A DNA stretch of 64,000 nt. Source: Hymenolepis diminuta. Lineage: Eukaryota; Platyhelminthes; Cestoda; Cyclophyllidea; Hymenolepididae. Below are positions 39,401 to 47,261 of this stretch, piece after piece. A program made the translations under genes and the position numbers. Below the pieces are notes generated by a model. The model was not told the origin of the DNA. It worked only from the letters and a program-made list of their open reading frames with translations, and made no database searches. Numbering within the stretch: the stretch's first letter is position 1; the number at the start of each line of letters is the position of its first letter. The stretch lies in NCBI GenBank assembly GCA_900708905.1, contig CAADRB010000006.1, forward strand, positions 1,690,288 to 1,754,287, given 5' to 3'.

Positions 39401-40639
39401 CCAACGGAATTTGTTTGCTTATAAATTTAGCTGGATTAGTTTACATCGACTTTTGCTCTTAGAGTTAACTTAATCTCGTGATCTAACTTAGAGACTTCTT
39501 TGCTCTCCTAACATTCGACCTTAACTAACTTGTGTCCTCTTTGATATGATATTTATAATTGTATTAATTTGTTGAGTTCGCGTTATATCTTAATTCATGC
39601 TTATTTAGCTATGTTGCTGCTTTATCGCAATTCGTCACAGTTTCATTCCCTATTATTCTAACTCATTTGAAGGTATGGACATTTGAATCACCCTTTTGCG
39701 TGTTGGCTCACTCAGATGTACCTATATTGTTATGTTTCTTAATAATTTTTCCTACAGATATGTCTAATGGCACTTATTTCATGCTCCAAGTTTTGCTTCA
39801 TTTCGAATGATTATATTACACTAAACATTCTCATGGGAACTAGATTGTCCTAATTATTTTTCTATTAAATTCAATATTAAAACGTTTTTATATGGGTAAA
39901 TATTCGAGTATGTACATTTTAACAATATGTCTAATAAGTCGGTTTACTGTTACTAGCCATAGCAATTTGAATCATGCTAAAGATAGAGAATTTTACAATA
40001 GTCCAACAATGTGTTGTGGGGATTGGGTAGTTGTAAATGACAGAATCTGGATATTATTAAAATGTCACAACTTAGTTTTGAATTGATCAGACTGGACTTA
40101 GTGTGCCATTTTCTGAATTTTCGAATTTCATAATTTGATCCCTAGGTTCTTCAGTAAGTTTATTTTCGCGATATTTGGATCTTACTAGCCAGCTGATTGT
40201 ATTGAATGGCTGATCATGTCATTTTACTGGGACTGCATTTTCGTCCAAGAAAGCGGAACTGATTTTATCTCTTCTCGGTCGTTGTTCACCGTTATTTTAC
40301 AATGTACTTTCTCTGAGTCATGCTTGATTTAACTCTACTAATATTACTTTCCCTTACAGGTTTTGGTCTAGTTTAAAATTGCCAATGACAAATCAGACTC
40401 CCATGATGCCGAAATGTCCTTTCTGTGCGCATGTAATTGAAGGACCACCCGTGAGACTAATATTCCAACATCGGGCGGATGAGAGCACCCTAAAGGCCGC
40501 ATTTGAGGCCTTCAACTGCACTCCTCTCGACTCACCCTGTAAAGCCGCCCCCTTCGTTTTTACCACGCAATCCTCAACATCACCCTCACCTGTTGCAACT
40601 CCCACCGCTCCCGAAATGGTTGATTCTGATATCGATTAA
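18324..40639 (+). CDS. PELI: Pellino E3 ubiquitin ligase (ten coding exons, 536 aa)
   Basis: Exons: 18324-18433, 18668-18800, 20478-20579, 23686-23973, 27600-27706, 27874-27955, 28029-28151, 29562-29785, 35424-35585, 40360-40639. Phases agree throughout and total 1,611 nt. Pellino proteins add ubiquitin chains (K63 or K48) to IRAK-type kinases in IL-1R/Toll signalling: an atypical FHA domain binds the phosphorylated client and a C-terminal RING-like domain recruits the E2. Here the FHA region spans about residues 30-315 and the RING-like region 375-480. The ATG is the first after an in-frame stop at 18267-18269. Human PELI1 is 418 aa; the extra length lies in an FHA loop (about 30 aa more) and a 56-aa tail rich in P, S and T. 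The exon 5 donor (AC|GTGG) is weak; the stronger GTACGT at 27703 would break the frame. Function is inferred by homology. Confidence 0.95.
20478..20579 (+). CDS. PELI: Pellino exon 3: conserved FHA strand block
   Basis: HAVSYTFNRTNTVVVEY corresponds to the human HSISYTLSRAQTVVVEY block, one of the most conserved parts of the family. The exon is flanked by TTTTCAG and GTATGC and is phase 0 at both ends. Confidence 0.93.
22808..23197 (+). pseudogene. Unassigned 129-codon frame, possible mobile-element remnant
   Basis: Longest open frame in this intron (an ATG opens it). The piece NRLKAVQNAARRMMLG loosely recalls the C-terminal part of non-LTR retrotransposon reverse transcriptases, but no catalytic motif is visible. 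It sits directly upstream of a module A copy in the same orientation and may be part of the same element. It has no phase relation to the Pellino exons. Confidence 0.25.
23210..23625 (+). repeat. Diverged module A copy
   Basis: Aligns with 34510-34910. Shared blocks include CTGGTAGATCGATTACCACA, then GTAAGTCTGATTGGAATTCA, CCCCGACTCTCACCTCTACT and GATGAAAAGTCGTAAAG. The open frame of the palindrome arms is destroyed here. Confidence 0.65.
23686..23973 (+). CDS. PELI: Pellino exon 4: FHA core with expanded loop
   Basis: Starts with IGRYKSPIIDF (human IGRSTESPIDF) and ends with SRFACRI, PPHAARIYAAGFD and NNIFLG, the phospho-threonine-binding FHA core. Between them the loop is about 30 residues longer than in human PELI1 and rich in S, T and P. 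The loop is in frame with no sign of a hidden intron. Confidence 0.95.
23974..27599 (+). other. Pellino intron 4
   Basis: A 3.6-kb intron starting GTAAGT and ending TATCTCAG. A purine-rich stretch at about 26330-26375 is notable. The open frames at 24054-24287 and 26524-26730 show no family resemblance, and nothing else stands out. Confidence 0.6.
29160..29365 (-). repeat. tRNA-derived SINE copy in Pellino intron 7
   Basis: Read on the minus strand it begins with a tRNA-like head (GTGCAGCGGTCAAAGTGCTT as A-box region, AGGTCATGAGTTCGATGC as B-box region). A body shared with 62130-62345 follows (AATAAAGGTGGCAGAATTCG), and it ends with GATGGGCGTTGGAAAACACT. Confidence 0.65.
29562..29785 (+). 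CDS. PELI: Pellino exon 8: first half of RING-like domain
   Basis: Carries QCPVYLKTL, then a serine-rich linker, then VYLNCGHVHGYHDW, the first Cys/His motif of the Pellino RING-like domain with all metal ligands kept. The donor is CA|GTAAGT, phase 2. The next 5.6-kb intron holds the large palindrome. Confidence 0.95.
31773..32397 (-). repeat. Left arm of 625-bp inverted repeat (modules A and B)
   Basis: The reverse complement of this segment equals 34261-34885 in every block I compared. On the minus strand it holds an open frame (32043-31816) of 75 codons with GWLRNHMKTGHPDL, resembling the C-terminal half of a BED-type zinc finger as found in hAT-family transposases. Outside the arm, homology continues at clearly lower identity on both sides. 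Confidence 0.9.
32240..32660 (+). repeat. Module B copy, partly inside the left palindrome arm
   Basis: Matches the family at 6285-6700. Diagnostic blocks are ATTTGATTTTTGTATTCAAG, AAATGCTTGTCTACGG and TTTTCTCTTCCAGTGATTGA. The first ~160 bp belong to the palindrome arm and are identical to the right arm; the remainder is diverged. Confidence 0.75.
32810..32925 (+). other. Exon-like segment in the palindrome spacer
   Basis: A strong acceptor (CCATTTTATTTCAG) precedes it and AAG|GTATTT follows, giving a 116-nt candidate exon. Spliced after Pellino exon 8 (phase 2) it would add about 20 residues and stop at the TAG at 32871-32873, before the second half of the RING-like domain. A second frame is open right through. 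It is not required for the canonical protein, which joins exon 8 to exon 9 cleanly. It may be an alternative or poison exon, or chance. Confidence 0.25.
33785..34000 (-). repeat. Module B copy, partial
   Basis: The reverse complement gives GGGAAGCAACAAAAATCG, then a block with TGATTTTTGTATTCCAG, as in the other copies. It lies in the palindrome spacer directly beside the minus-oriented copy at 34130-34400. Confidence 0.65.
34130..34400 (-). repeat. Module B copy, partly inside the right palindrome arm
   Basis: The part from 34261 is identical (inverted) to the left arm; 34130-34260 is a diverged continuation of the same family. Confidence 0.65.
34261..34885 (+). repeat. Right arm of 625-bp inverted repeat (modules B and A)
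   Basis: Mirror copy of 31773-32397 with an identical 75-codon frame at 34615-34842. The frame opens at a TTG with an in-frame TAG about 7 bases before it, so it is a fragment and not a full gene. The spacer between the arms is 1,863 bp. Confidence 0.9.
35424..35585 (+). CDS. PELI: Pellino exon 9: central RING-like motifs
   Basis: Encodes RTCPLCRQ, then GFYVDRGAPSHCFNPCGH, matching the human CPMCRS and GFYVDAGPPTHAFSPCGH. All metal-binding Cys and His are present. Confidence 0.95.
35586..40359 (+). other. Pellino intron 9
   Basis: A 4.8-kb intron (GTGAGT to CCCTTACAG). It contains the second copy of the weak repeat (37540-37740) and a module B relic (40050-40270). No coding evidence. Confidence 0.65.
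40050..40270 (+). repeat. Degenerate module B copy
   Basis: The block GAATTTCATAATTTGATCCC and the following ~110 bp align with 10575-10690 and, less well, with intact module B. It ends about 90 bp before Pellino exon 10. Confidence 0.35.
40360..40639 (+). CDS. PELI: Pellino exon 10: last RING-like motif and lineage-specific tail
   Basis: Starts RFWSSLKLP and contains KCPFCAHVIEG and RLIFQ, where most Pellinos end within a few residues. This protein continues for 56 residues of low complexity and ends VDSDID. The stop is TAA at 40637-40639. Confidence 0.95.
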
Positions 40640-43155
40640 TTGATTTATCGATATGCACCTCTTTGTATTCCTATCACTCCCTCTCCTCCTACTCCTACCT
40701 TCCCTCAACTTTCACATCCGAGTGTCTTTCGTTTCCTGATAAATCTATTGACTTTTTCTTCCCTTATTTGTTGTCGTCGTTGTTGCGTATAGTGACCGAT
40801 ATTTTGTTTTAATTTAGTGCAGCAACGTGTGTTATGCACTTACTCAAGCACACATGTATTATATCTTCCCCAGGATGTAAATGACGACTGGGAAGATTGA
40901 TGCGTTATGCTATGTGACGATCTGGCGAAACTTTTCATGTGTACATTTGCCTGTTCATTTGTTCGAATACAGTGTGCGAGTTGTGGTTATTACACATATA
41001 TTTTTGCTTTTAGGATAAAGTTGATTAGATCACAGAAGAATAGAACAAGGCATGCAACATTCAATATAGTTTTTATTACCCACGGCCATACAAAAATAAG
41101 TTTACTCGTTTTAAATACAGGTTAACATTTGAACAAGCGGAGTGGCAAAACATTCCAGAAAGAAAATAAATGGGGGTAGAGGGGAGATGGAATGGAAGTA
41201 TACAATGAAATCGGGATGCCATGGGTCTAACTTTATTTGAAATGAAGCCTCAACTTTCTCAGAAGGGGTATAATCCATCAAGGTTGCGAGACAACTTCTT
41301 ACCCGGCTGGGACTTGTTAGTTCGTTATTTTATTTTTTGTCGTACTTATTATTTTATTATTATATATTTACTATTATATTATTTTTAACTCAAGTCATTA
41401 TTACAAGTATCCAGTTTTAGTTTAATTCAATTTTCTCCTAATTCAAAAGTATATTTAATGTATTCGAGAAATATCTTAACAATATCTAATAGCCATATTT
41501 AATATTAGGAAATAAGAGTAAGAATTAAACGAAATCTCTCCGAATTGACTGCTGGACTACTCAGTCTAAATCAATATCTAAAATGGGCACATCGGTAAAT
41601 ACATTGACTTGCCTCAATTGAAACATTTATCCTATATGCTAATCTTGATTTGCCTGCTTGATCTAAGAATTTATGTAGTCCCCTAACGGTGTTAGCCCTA
41701 TATTATTCTAAAATTATTACTTTAAATTGTTAGGTCTTCTCTAAAGCGCACAGATTGCATGAAGTTAAATAATTCTAAAATGTGATATTTGAACTGATAA
41801 ACTGACAGGAGTAATGCCATTCAAGCCCCACATAGAAAAACATAAGTAATAAAGCTCGGAAGTCGACTGGAAAAAAATTTTCGCCCAAGAAAATGAATAA
41901 AAATCCATAATTGTACTTATTTTATACATCATATTATTCATCATTTACATTTACTAATTATTTATTAATATTACATTTTTATTTAGACGGATTAATTATG
42001 TCATCACGCATGCCGTGACGTTCACGTAGCAATATAAAGACGTCTACAAAGAATTTCGTCTTTTTATTAATTTTGGGCTATTTTTGACTAGTTTTTAGAT
42101 AATGCAATATTACAAAATACTGTTGGATTGACAGTGTTTCTATATGGTTCCTGGCTAGATTCCTAAATACTTCCAACTATGATTTTCAAACCATACACTA
42201 ATTTAAGCATTTTTATGCGGTATCGTTTTAAGTTTGAATGCATTTATCAACTGGCACTAGTCTAAAGAGGACAAGCTTAAAGAACCGCAATTGTATTTCC
42301 ATAATCATCTTCAGTATGATTCAAATTGTGATGTGATTGACGACTTTGGATTGATAGTGTAATTAGTCCCGTATAAGTAGTCGAAAAACGTGATGTAATG
42401 CATAGATCATAGTCATTATTATACTTAGATCAATGCCGCTGAAAATAGCTGTCTTTACATCAAAACTAAGGAAAGCATCGCAATATAGTAGATACTTATC
42501 AGAGTACTGGTGGATAGTGAATACAACAGGTCCTTCGTATCTACAAATTCGGTATGATTTACTTCATATTGTTGGGCAAATTAAAAAAATAAATTGACAT
42601 TAAAATTCTAATAAGTTTCAATGAGGATTTCATTTATATTAAACTGGAACAAATAATTTTACAAACACATACCTTAAATGGTAAAACAGTACTGCACGAA
42701 ATTTTTCTTATGCATGTATTATAAATATCAAAAGGCGTTGAGAAGCACTTTCGCTCTTTAGAGTTAATGAAACGAATAATTTGTTCATATCTATACCTAG
42801 AGGCTTGTATTACCAATTGACCTGAACGCCTGAGTCTACCCGACACAACCCCAACCCGATTGATTCTGTAGTATGAATATTGGTAAAATCATTGTAAAAA
42901 TTATTTTATGAATTTATTTTCACATAGTTTGTGCATCGTGGAAGGCAAAAAACAGGTATCTAATATCAGGTCAGAGCGCAGAAACCCGACTTGAGCCTTA
43001 TATATTTTTGTTGGGCAAAGAATGACATATTTTATTAAACTTAAATTATTAAATTTAGTTATTTAAATATTTTCATTACTATTTAAAAAAATCAGGTTGC
43101 TTTGTTTGTATTATTTGTAATGTGAAGCGTATATTTGCTTCACGCTCAAATCGAG
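40640..43155. other. Intergenic region between Pellino and MRPL39
   Basis: Holds the presumed Pellino 3' UTR, then AT-rich DNA. No family-level coding evidence was seen. The MRPL39 promoter should be in its last few hundred bases, but no distinct motif was found. Confidence 0.5.
41165..41170 (+). terminator. PELI: Possible Pellino polyadenylation signal
   Basis: First canonical AATAAA after the Pellino stop, 525 bp downstream. It would give a 3' UTR of about 0.55 kb. No other evidence supports it. Confidence 0.3.
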
Positions 43156-44299
43156 ATGTTTCTGGTTGTGTCGCGCCGTTTTGCTAGTAACATCGTCAAT
43201 GCCACTAAGGTCGCAAGTCGACTTGCCAATGTCCAATACCCATCTGAAATTATGAGTCGCTTTGAAAGATGGAGTACGTCTCAAAGAGCTGAGCGTGATT
43301 ATTACCTTGCTCCCAGGCCTGAATTAATCAAGGTTATTTACCAGGGCCAACCCAATCCTGGAACCGAATTGGAGATGGCTAAAGGCCTTTCAACTCCTTA
43401 TGACTGTGCAAAGCATATGTCTCAAATGCTGTGCGATAGGAGCGTAATTGCTCTCGTGGATGGTTGTCCCCATGATATGAACCGTACTTTCAAGCAAGAT
43501 GCAAAATTGGATTTCATGCATTTTAAAGTATTTGACCTAATATGAATACTTTTACAATGTTCTTTTAGGATATTAATATGGATCCCACTGAAGCAAACTT
43601 AGCTTTCTGGCGTTCATGTCAGTTGGTCATGGCTGCTGCTGTTGAGTCCGCATTTGAGGAAAGATTCCCAATGCGTCTGCTTGCGTTTCACAATACTCCC
43701 CTGGAATCTGGTAGTTTTGTTGCCGATTTCCGAATGGAGTTTGAGACCACGGAGGAATTCGAAAAGATGATCTCTTGGAGTCCCTCTGAATACGATCTTC
43801 GTGCCATTTCTGCAGTTGGCCAGACTATCTCCGCTAATGCTCTTCCTTTTGAGTGCATGGATTTCGATAGGAAAGGCGGCATGGAAATTATGCAAGATGA
43901 CTATCGTATGATGTGTCTTAATGATGAAAGTAGTCGCAAGAACTGTACACTTTTCCGCATCGGAAATTACGTCCAAGTAAGCGCTGTAAGACTTGAATCT
44001 CGACATGCAGAGCCTATGCACCTAACGGAGGCTTCTACTTTTAGGTCTACCCTAATGGTCCCATGATTTCGTTCACCTCTCAAATTGGTCGTTTCTCCGT
44101 AACATCTATTCGTTTACTCGGCAGTCTTTCATCTACTAAACCAAACGGCTCCAGTCTACAATTAGTCTACCGAGCTCAAGGAATTGCTATGCCCGCTGTC
44201 TTCCTTACCCATTTCACAACTTACGATCTCTTATTACGCCGCGCTAGGCAGCAAAACAGATCGATTAGTGAGATCCCCAATTATGTTCGACCTTTATAG
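43156..44299 (+). CDS. MRPL39: Mitochondrial ribosomal protein L39 (three exons, 344 aa)
   Basis: Exons are 43156-43527, 43569-43976 and 44045-44299, all phase 0, with introns of only 41 and 68 bp. mL39 is a protein of the mitochondrial large ribosomal subunit descended from threonyl-tRNA synthetase N-terminal domains. Residues 1-25 form a basic, hydroxylated presequence (MFLVVSRRFASNIVNA) suited to mitochondrial import. A TGS-like domain follows (ELIKVIYQGQPNPGTEL to ALVDGCPHDMNR). The second domain starts near ANLAFWRSC (human KAYWRSC), and FRIGNYVQVY matches human HRIGDFIDVS. The C-terminal block has YRAQGIAMPAVFLTHF (human RRFQGVSLPVHLRAHF). Length is close to human (338 aa). The ATG is the first in the frame. 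A variant AATACA lies about 60 bp after the stop as a possible poly(A) signal. Confidence 0.95.
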
Positions 44300-44566
44300 A
44301 CTAGGTCTGCTTTCTTATAGTCTTATCCTCTCTACTACTCTTGGCTGTGTACATGCAAAAATACATTTTATATATGGCAGATCAAAAAGGAACCCGCGTT
44401 CTTTCTTTTTGGTTTTTTTGGATGGTAGTAATAATAACACTCATCACATTTCGCCGAAACTGTACAAAGGGGTAAGAGGAGAGAGAAAAATAGAAGTAGT
44501 AGTAAACGATGTAGCGAAACCGGCTGGGGGTAGGAGACTAAATGCAGAGTTAAGAGATAGGGCGGT

Positions 44567-44758
44567 TTATAAGCGAACGACAGATTTATCGCCAGCTCCG
44601 TTGGCACTCTCATCTTCAGGAGAACTTAGGAGACCTTCGGGTTTGTCCTTCAAACGAAAGGCCTTTCTTCGACGACAAGGGAAGGAGGGGAATTCGTTGG
44701 GGCGCTCTGCGGTTGAAGATGATAGTGCGCCATTGGAATTTTCTGATTCCGTGATTAA
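44567..44758 (-). CDS. Candidate last exon of the MLK gene (63 aa)
   Basis: On the minus strand a strong acceptor (CATCTCTCTTTTAG) precedes 64 open codons ending TAA at 44569-44567. The frame is rich in S, E, P and R (SSPEDESANGAGDKS), like the MLK tail. The exon before it could donate at TGT|GTAAAT (46667), phase 0, keeping the frame and replacing the last six codons of the 46650 ending. The intron would be about 1.9 kb and contain module B and SINE copies. The opposite strand also has a long open frame here (44184-44762), so which strand codes is unsettled. If real, MLK and MRPL39 converge with 267 bp between stops. Confidence 0.35.
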   Translation of the reverse strand, partial: LITESENSNGALSSSTAERPNEFPSFPCRRRKAFRLKDKPEGLLSSPEDESANGAGDKSVVRL

Positions 44759-44794
44759 CTAAAAGAGAGATGGTCAGTAAAAGTTGCTGTTTTA

Positions 44795-45190
44795 ATTATT
44801 GGAAGCAAGTGACATCGAAGAACAATAAATCCAACAAGTGATAAAGTGCAGGGGATCAAAAAGGTTTTGAGAGCAACTACAAGATATCAAAGTCTTGCTT
44901 CATTTGATTTTTGGAATCGGGCTGCACAATGAATGGGTAGCCCAATTCCAAAGTTCAAATCTAATGATTCGTCTACTGGATTGCAGAAAATGCCTGTCTA
45001 CAGTTTTTAGTGCTAATGGACCGTTTTTTAATCAGGAAGAGTCGATTATGACACTTCAATTCATTTTTTCTTCCAGTAGTTAAAGCAAGGTGATCTTATG
45101 TGCTATTCAGTAACTTACGGAGATGAGATAGGTATAAATTTCATGTTAGAAGAGCTCCGCAAGTTGTATTTACCCAAGTTGAATGAGAAA
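44795..45190 (+). repeat. Module B copy
   Basis: Near full-length. It begins TTGGAAGCAAGTGACATCG, has TTCATTTGATTTTTGGAATC and AATGCCTGTCTACAG in the middle, and ends AGAGCTCCGCAAGTTGTA. It starts about 40 bp from the candidate MLK last exon. Confidence 0.75.
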
Positions 45191-45704
45191 AATGACTTGG
45201 TACTACAGTTTAATGTCGCAGGGATGTGTACCGGCGACATATTTAATTCTTCATTCGATTAACGTAATAGATAGTGCAGATCTATGACTGGCTGACTATA
45301 GCTAGTTAACGGTGGAAATAAATGTAGGGAGCCTTACTAAACAGAAAATCAATACTCAACCACGGGCCGTTCCACTCACAGAGAGTGCATGATCTCAGAA
45401 CTCAGTGCGTACATTAGCTTTGACATATAACCTCGGGCTTAGGTCTAGGACGGTTCGCTTATGTCATTTAAGACAGGATACAAAACTCATCAAATCGAAA
45501 GACAGGCGAAAATAATAATAAGTAATACGTCAAACAGAAGATCGTACTCGTCACGCTTAAAGAAGGGAAACATTGAATAAACACGTGATCATTATTATTT
45601 AAATTCACGTTTTATTCTCTTATTACTCTCACTAAGGAGCTCATAAATCAGTAATCCTTATTTTATATTTGATAGGATGGAAATCCAAGATCAAGTGGCC
45701 GAAA

Positions 45705-45850
45705 GGAGTTAGAAATGCCTTTAGGGAAGCGTTTTTCAACACTCAACTTTATTAAGGAGGTAATGTCGTGGGGCCTCCCTGTTTCTTAGCGAGAAATTCA
45801 AATTCTGCCATCTCTTAGCTTTGCTAGACCTGATCTCTATGATCTCACAC
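45705..45850 (-). repeat. SINE fragment (body without tRNA-like head)
   Basis: Plus-strand text GGTAATGTCGTGGGGCCTCC and AAATTCAAATTCTGCCATCT matches the corresponding part of the SINE at 29160-29365. Confidence 0.5.
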
Positions 45851-46139
45851 TAAAGTATTGTATTTTATAGATCTCAATTAAGAAAGTATTGGTTTGTGCA
45901 AGTAACTAGTCTTTTCCAATGATACCAACAGATCATGACTTCTACTGAGGTGTCACGTGTCTTATCTCTTGGGTTGAGTATGTATTTTGTGCAAATAGCC
46001 TCATTATAATTAACGTTATCGTCTAACATTATTAATCAGCACGAGAAAAAAGTTTGAATCAGCTGTGTTTGACTAAGGTAGTCCGGATTATATAAAGTTA
46101 GTTGTATGTGCTTAGCTAATAATTCCTGAAATTCACATA

Positions 46140-46328
46140 GGAAAAAGTTTTCTAACGCGCTCCTCTTGATTAGGGTGATAATATCCTGATGAGAAACTCA
46201 ACTTATTCTTTAGTAACCAGAGTTAATTAGTGTGGTTGGCTATTTCATACACTGGACTCGAACTGCTGGGTGTCGAAAACCCCTGACTTCGCAGACGAGA
46301 GTGTTAATCGCTGCGCCACCGGCGCACA
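46140..46328 (-). repeat. tRNA-derived SINE, best preserved copy
   Basis: Read on the minus strand it starts GCGCCGGTGGCGCAGCG and continues ATTAACACTCTCGTCTGCG, which has the form of a tRNA 5' half with A box. The B-box-like piece is CAGCAGTTCGAGTCCAG. About 100 bp of unrelated body follow, ending near AGCGCGTTAGAAAACTTT. A functional tRNA gene is unlikely because the T-arm and acceptor stem do not close. Pol III promoter elements make retroposition by a LINE partner the likely origin. Confidence 0.75.
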
Positions 46329-46649
46329 AATCCAAATAATAGAGTTAAAACCATTCAATGAAATTTGCATAACAATAACTAACAGCAAATCTAATTAACT
46401 GCTCAGTACCTATGAAGATGGGAGAATAAATCAGCACATCAAATAGTAGTTTAAAGGCGAAATTAAATGAATAAAAGGGAAGTCTTATAAAATGTCGGTA
46501 GCCAGCAAAACACACTTTACAACAGTTGGGGGTGCAGAATCACAACAGGCAGCCTAACACCACAACTCCTTCTCAATAGATAACAATTCAATGAAAAACC
46601 TGTTCCAATTAACTGGAAAATGCATACACACAATATTGAAGAGGAAACC

Positions 46650-47261
46650 TCATTTTAAACAATTTACACATCCATTTCTCCAACCCTCTCCCACCTCCAT
46701 ATCAGCTTTTTCACCACCACCATCATCTTCATACGGGATCCACTGGTGTGAGGAGATGGACTTGAATTCCTCGTAGAGGGTCGCAGTATCTTCCGCCGCT
46801 TCCCCAGCCCCAAAACTTGGTCCACCAACCACTTCCTCCTCTTCTTCCTCCAATTCGCCATCTCCACCTGCATCTTCTTGCGAATGAATAATGAACCGAA
46901 TGACCACAACATCATCATTTCCATCATCAACAAGCTCTCCCTCGACACCTTGCTGAAGACTGCTGCTCTGGTCGCTGGTCACAGAGCGTTGCTGTTGTCC
47001 GGATGATTGTTGTTTCTGGAACAATGTGGAGGATATGGGGGAAGAGAAGAGAGGAGAAGCAGAAGGGGAGAAGCCTCCTGTCCCACGAAGAGATCGAGCG
47101 AGAAGGATTGAGGATTGGGCAGATCGTACCCCACTAGTCAGATCACTTTCGTCATCATCGTCATCGACTCCACCAACCAAATCGTCATCGACTGCTAGTT
47201 CATCATCATCGTCTAGAATGTCGTCAATGGTAGAACGGTTGAGGTAACCATCTTGGGTCAC
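46650..47261 (-). CDS. MLK: MLK exon: acidic C-terminal segment
   Basis: Asp and Glu runs (DDILDDDDELAVDDD, DGELEEEEEEVV). The frame stops at 46652-46650, but a GTAAAT donor at 46667 could instead splice to 44758. Confidence 0.75.
   Translation of the reverse strand: MTQDGYLNRSTIDDILDDDDELAVDDDLVGGVDDDDDESDLTSGVRSAQSSILLARSLRGTGGFSPSASPLFSSPISSTLFQKQQSSGQQQRSVTSDQSSSLQQGVEGELVDDGNDDVVVIRFIIHSQEDAGGDGELEEEEEEVVGGPSFGAGEAAEDTATLYEEFKSISSHQWIPYEDDGGGEKADMEVGEGWRNGCVNCLK

Noticed and set aside
44184..44762. Plus-strand 192-codon open frame after MRPL39
   Set aside because: It starts inside the MRPL39 last exon in another frame and has no clear acceptor. The opposite strand has a strong acceptor and an in-phase link to MLK. 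Kept only as the rival of the candidate exon.
46250..46328. Functional tRNA gene
   Set aside because: The head is tRNA-like, but acceptor and T stems do not pair, and the same sequence recurs with a shared body elsewhere, so it is a SINE.
46591..47247. Plus-strand frames opposite the acidic MLK exon
   Set aside because: Serine-rich products are the complement of GAA/GAT-rich coding; no splice support.
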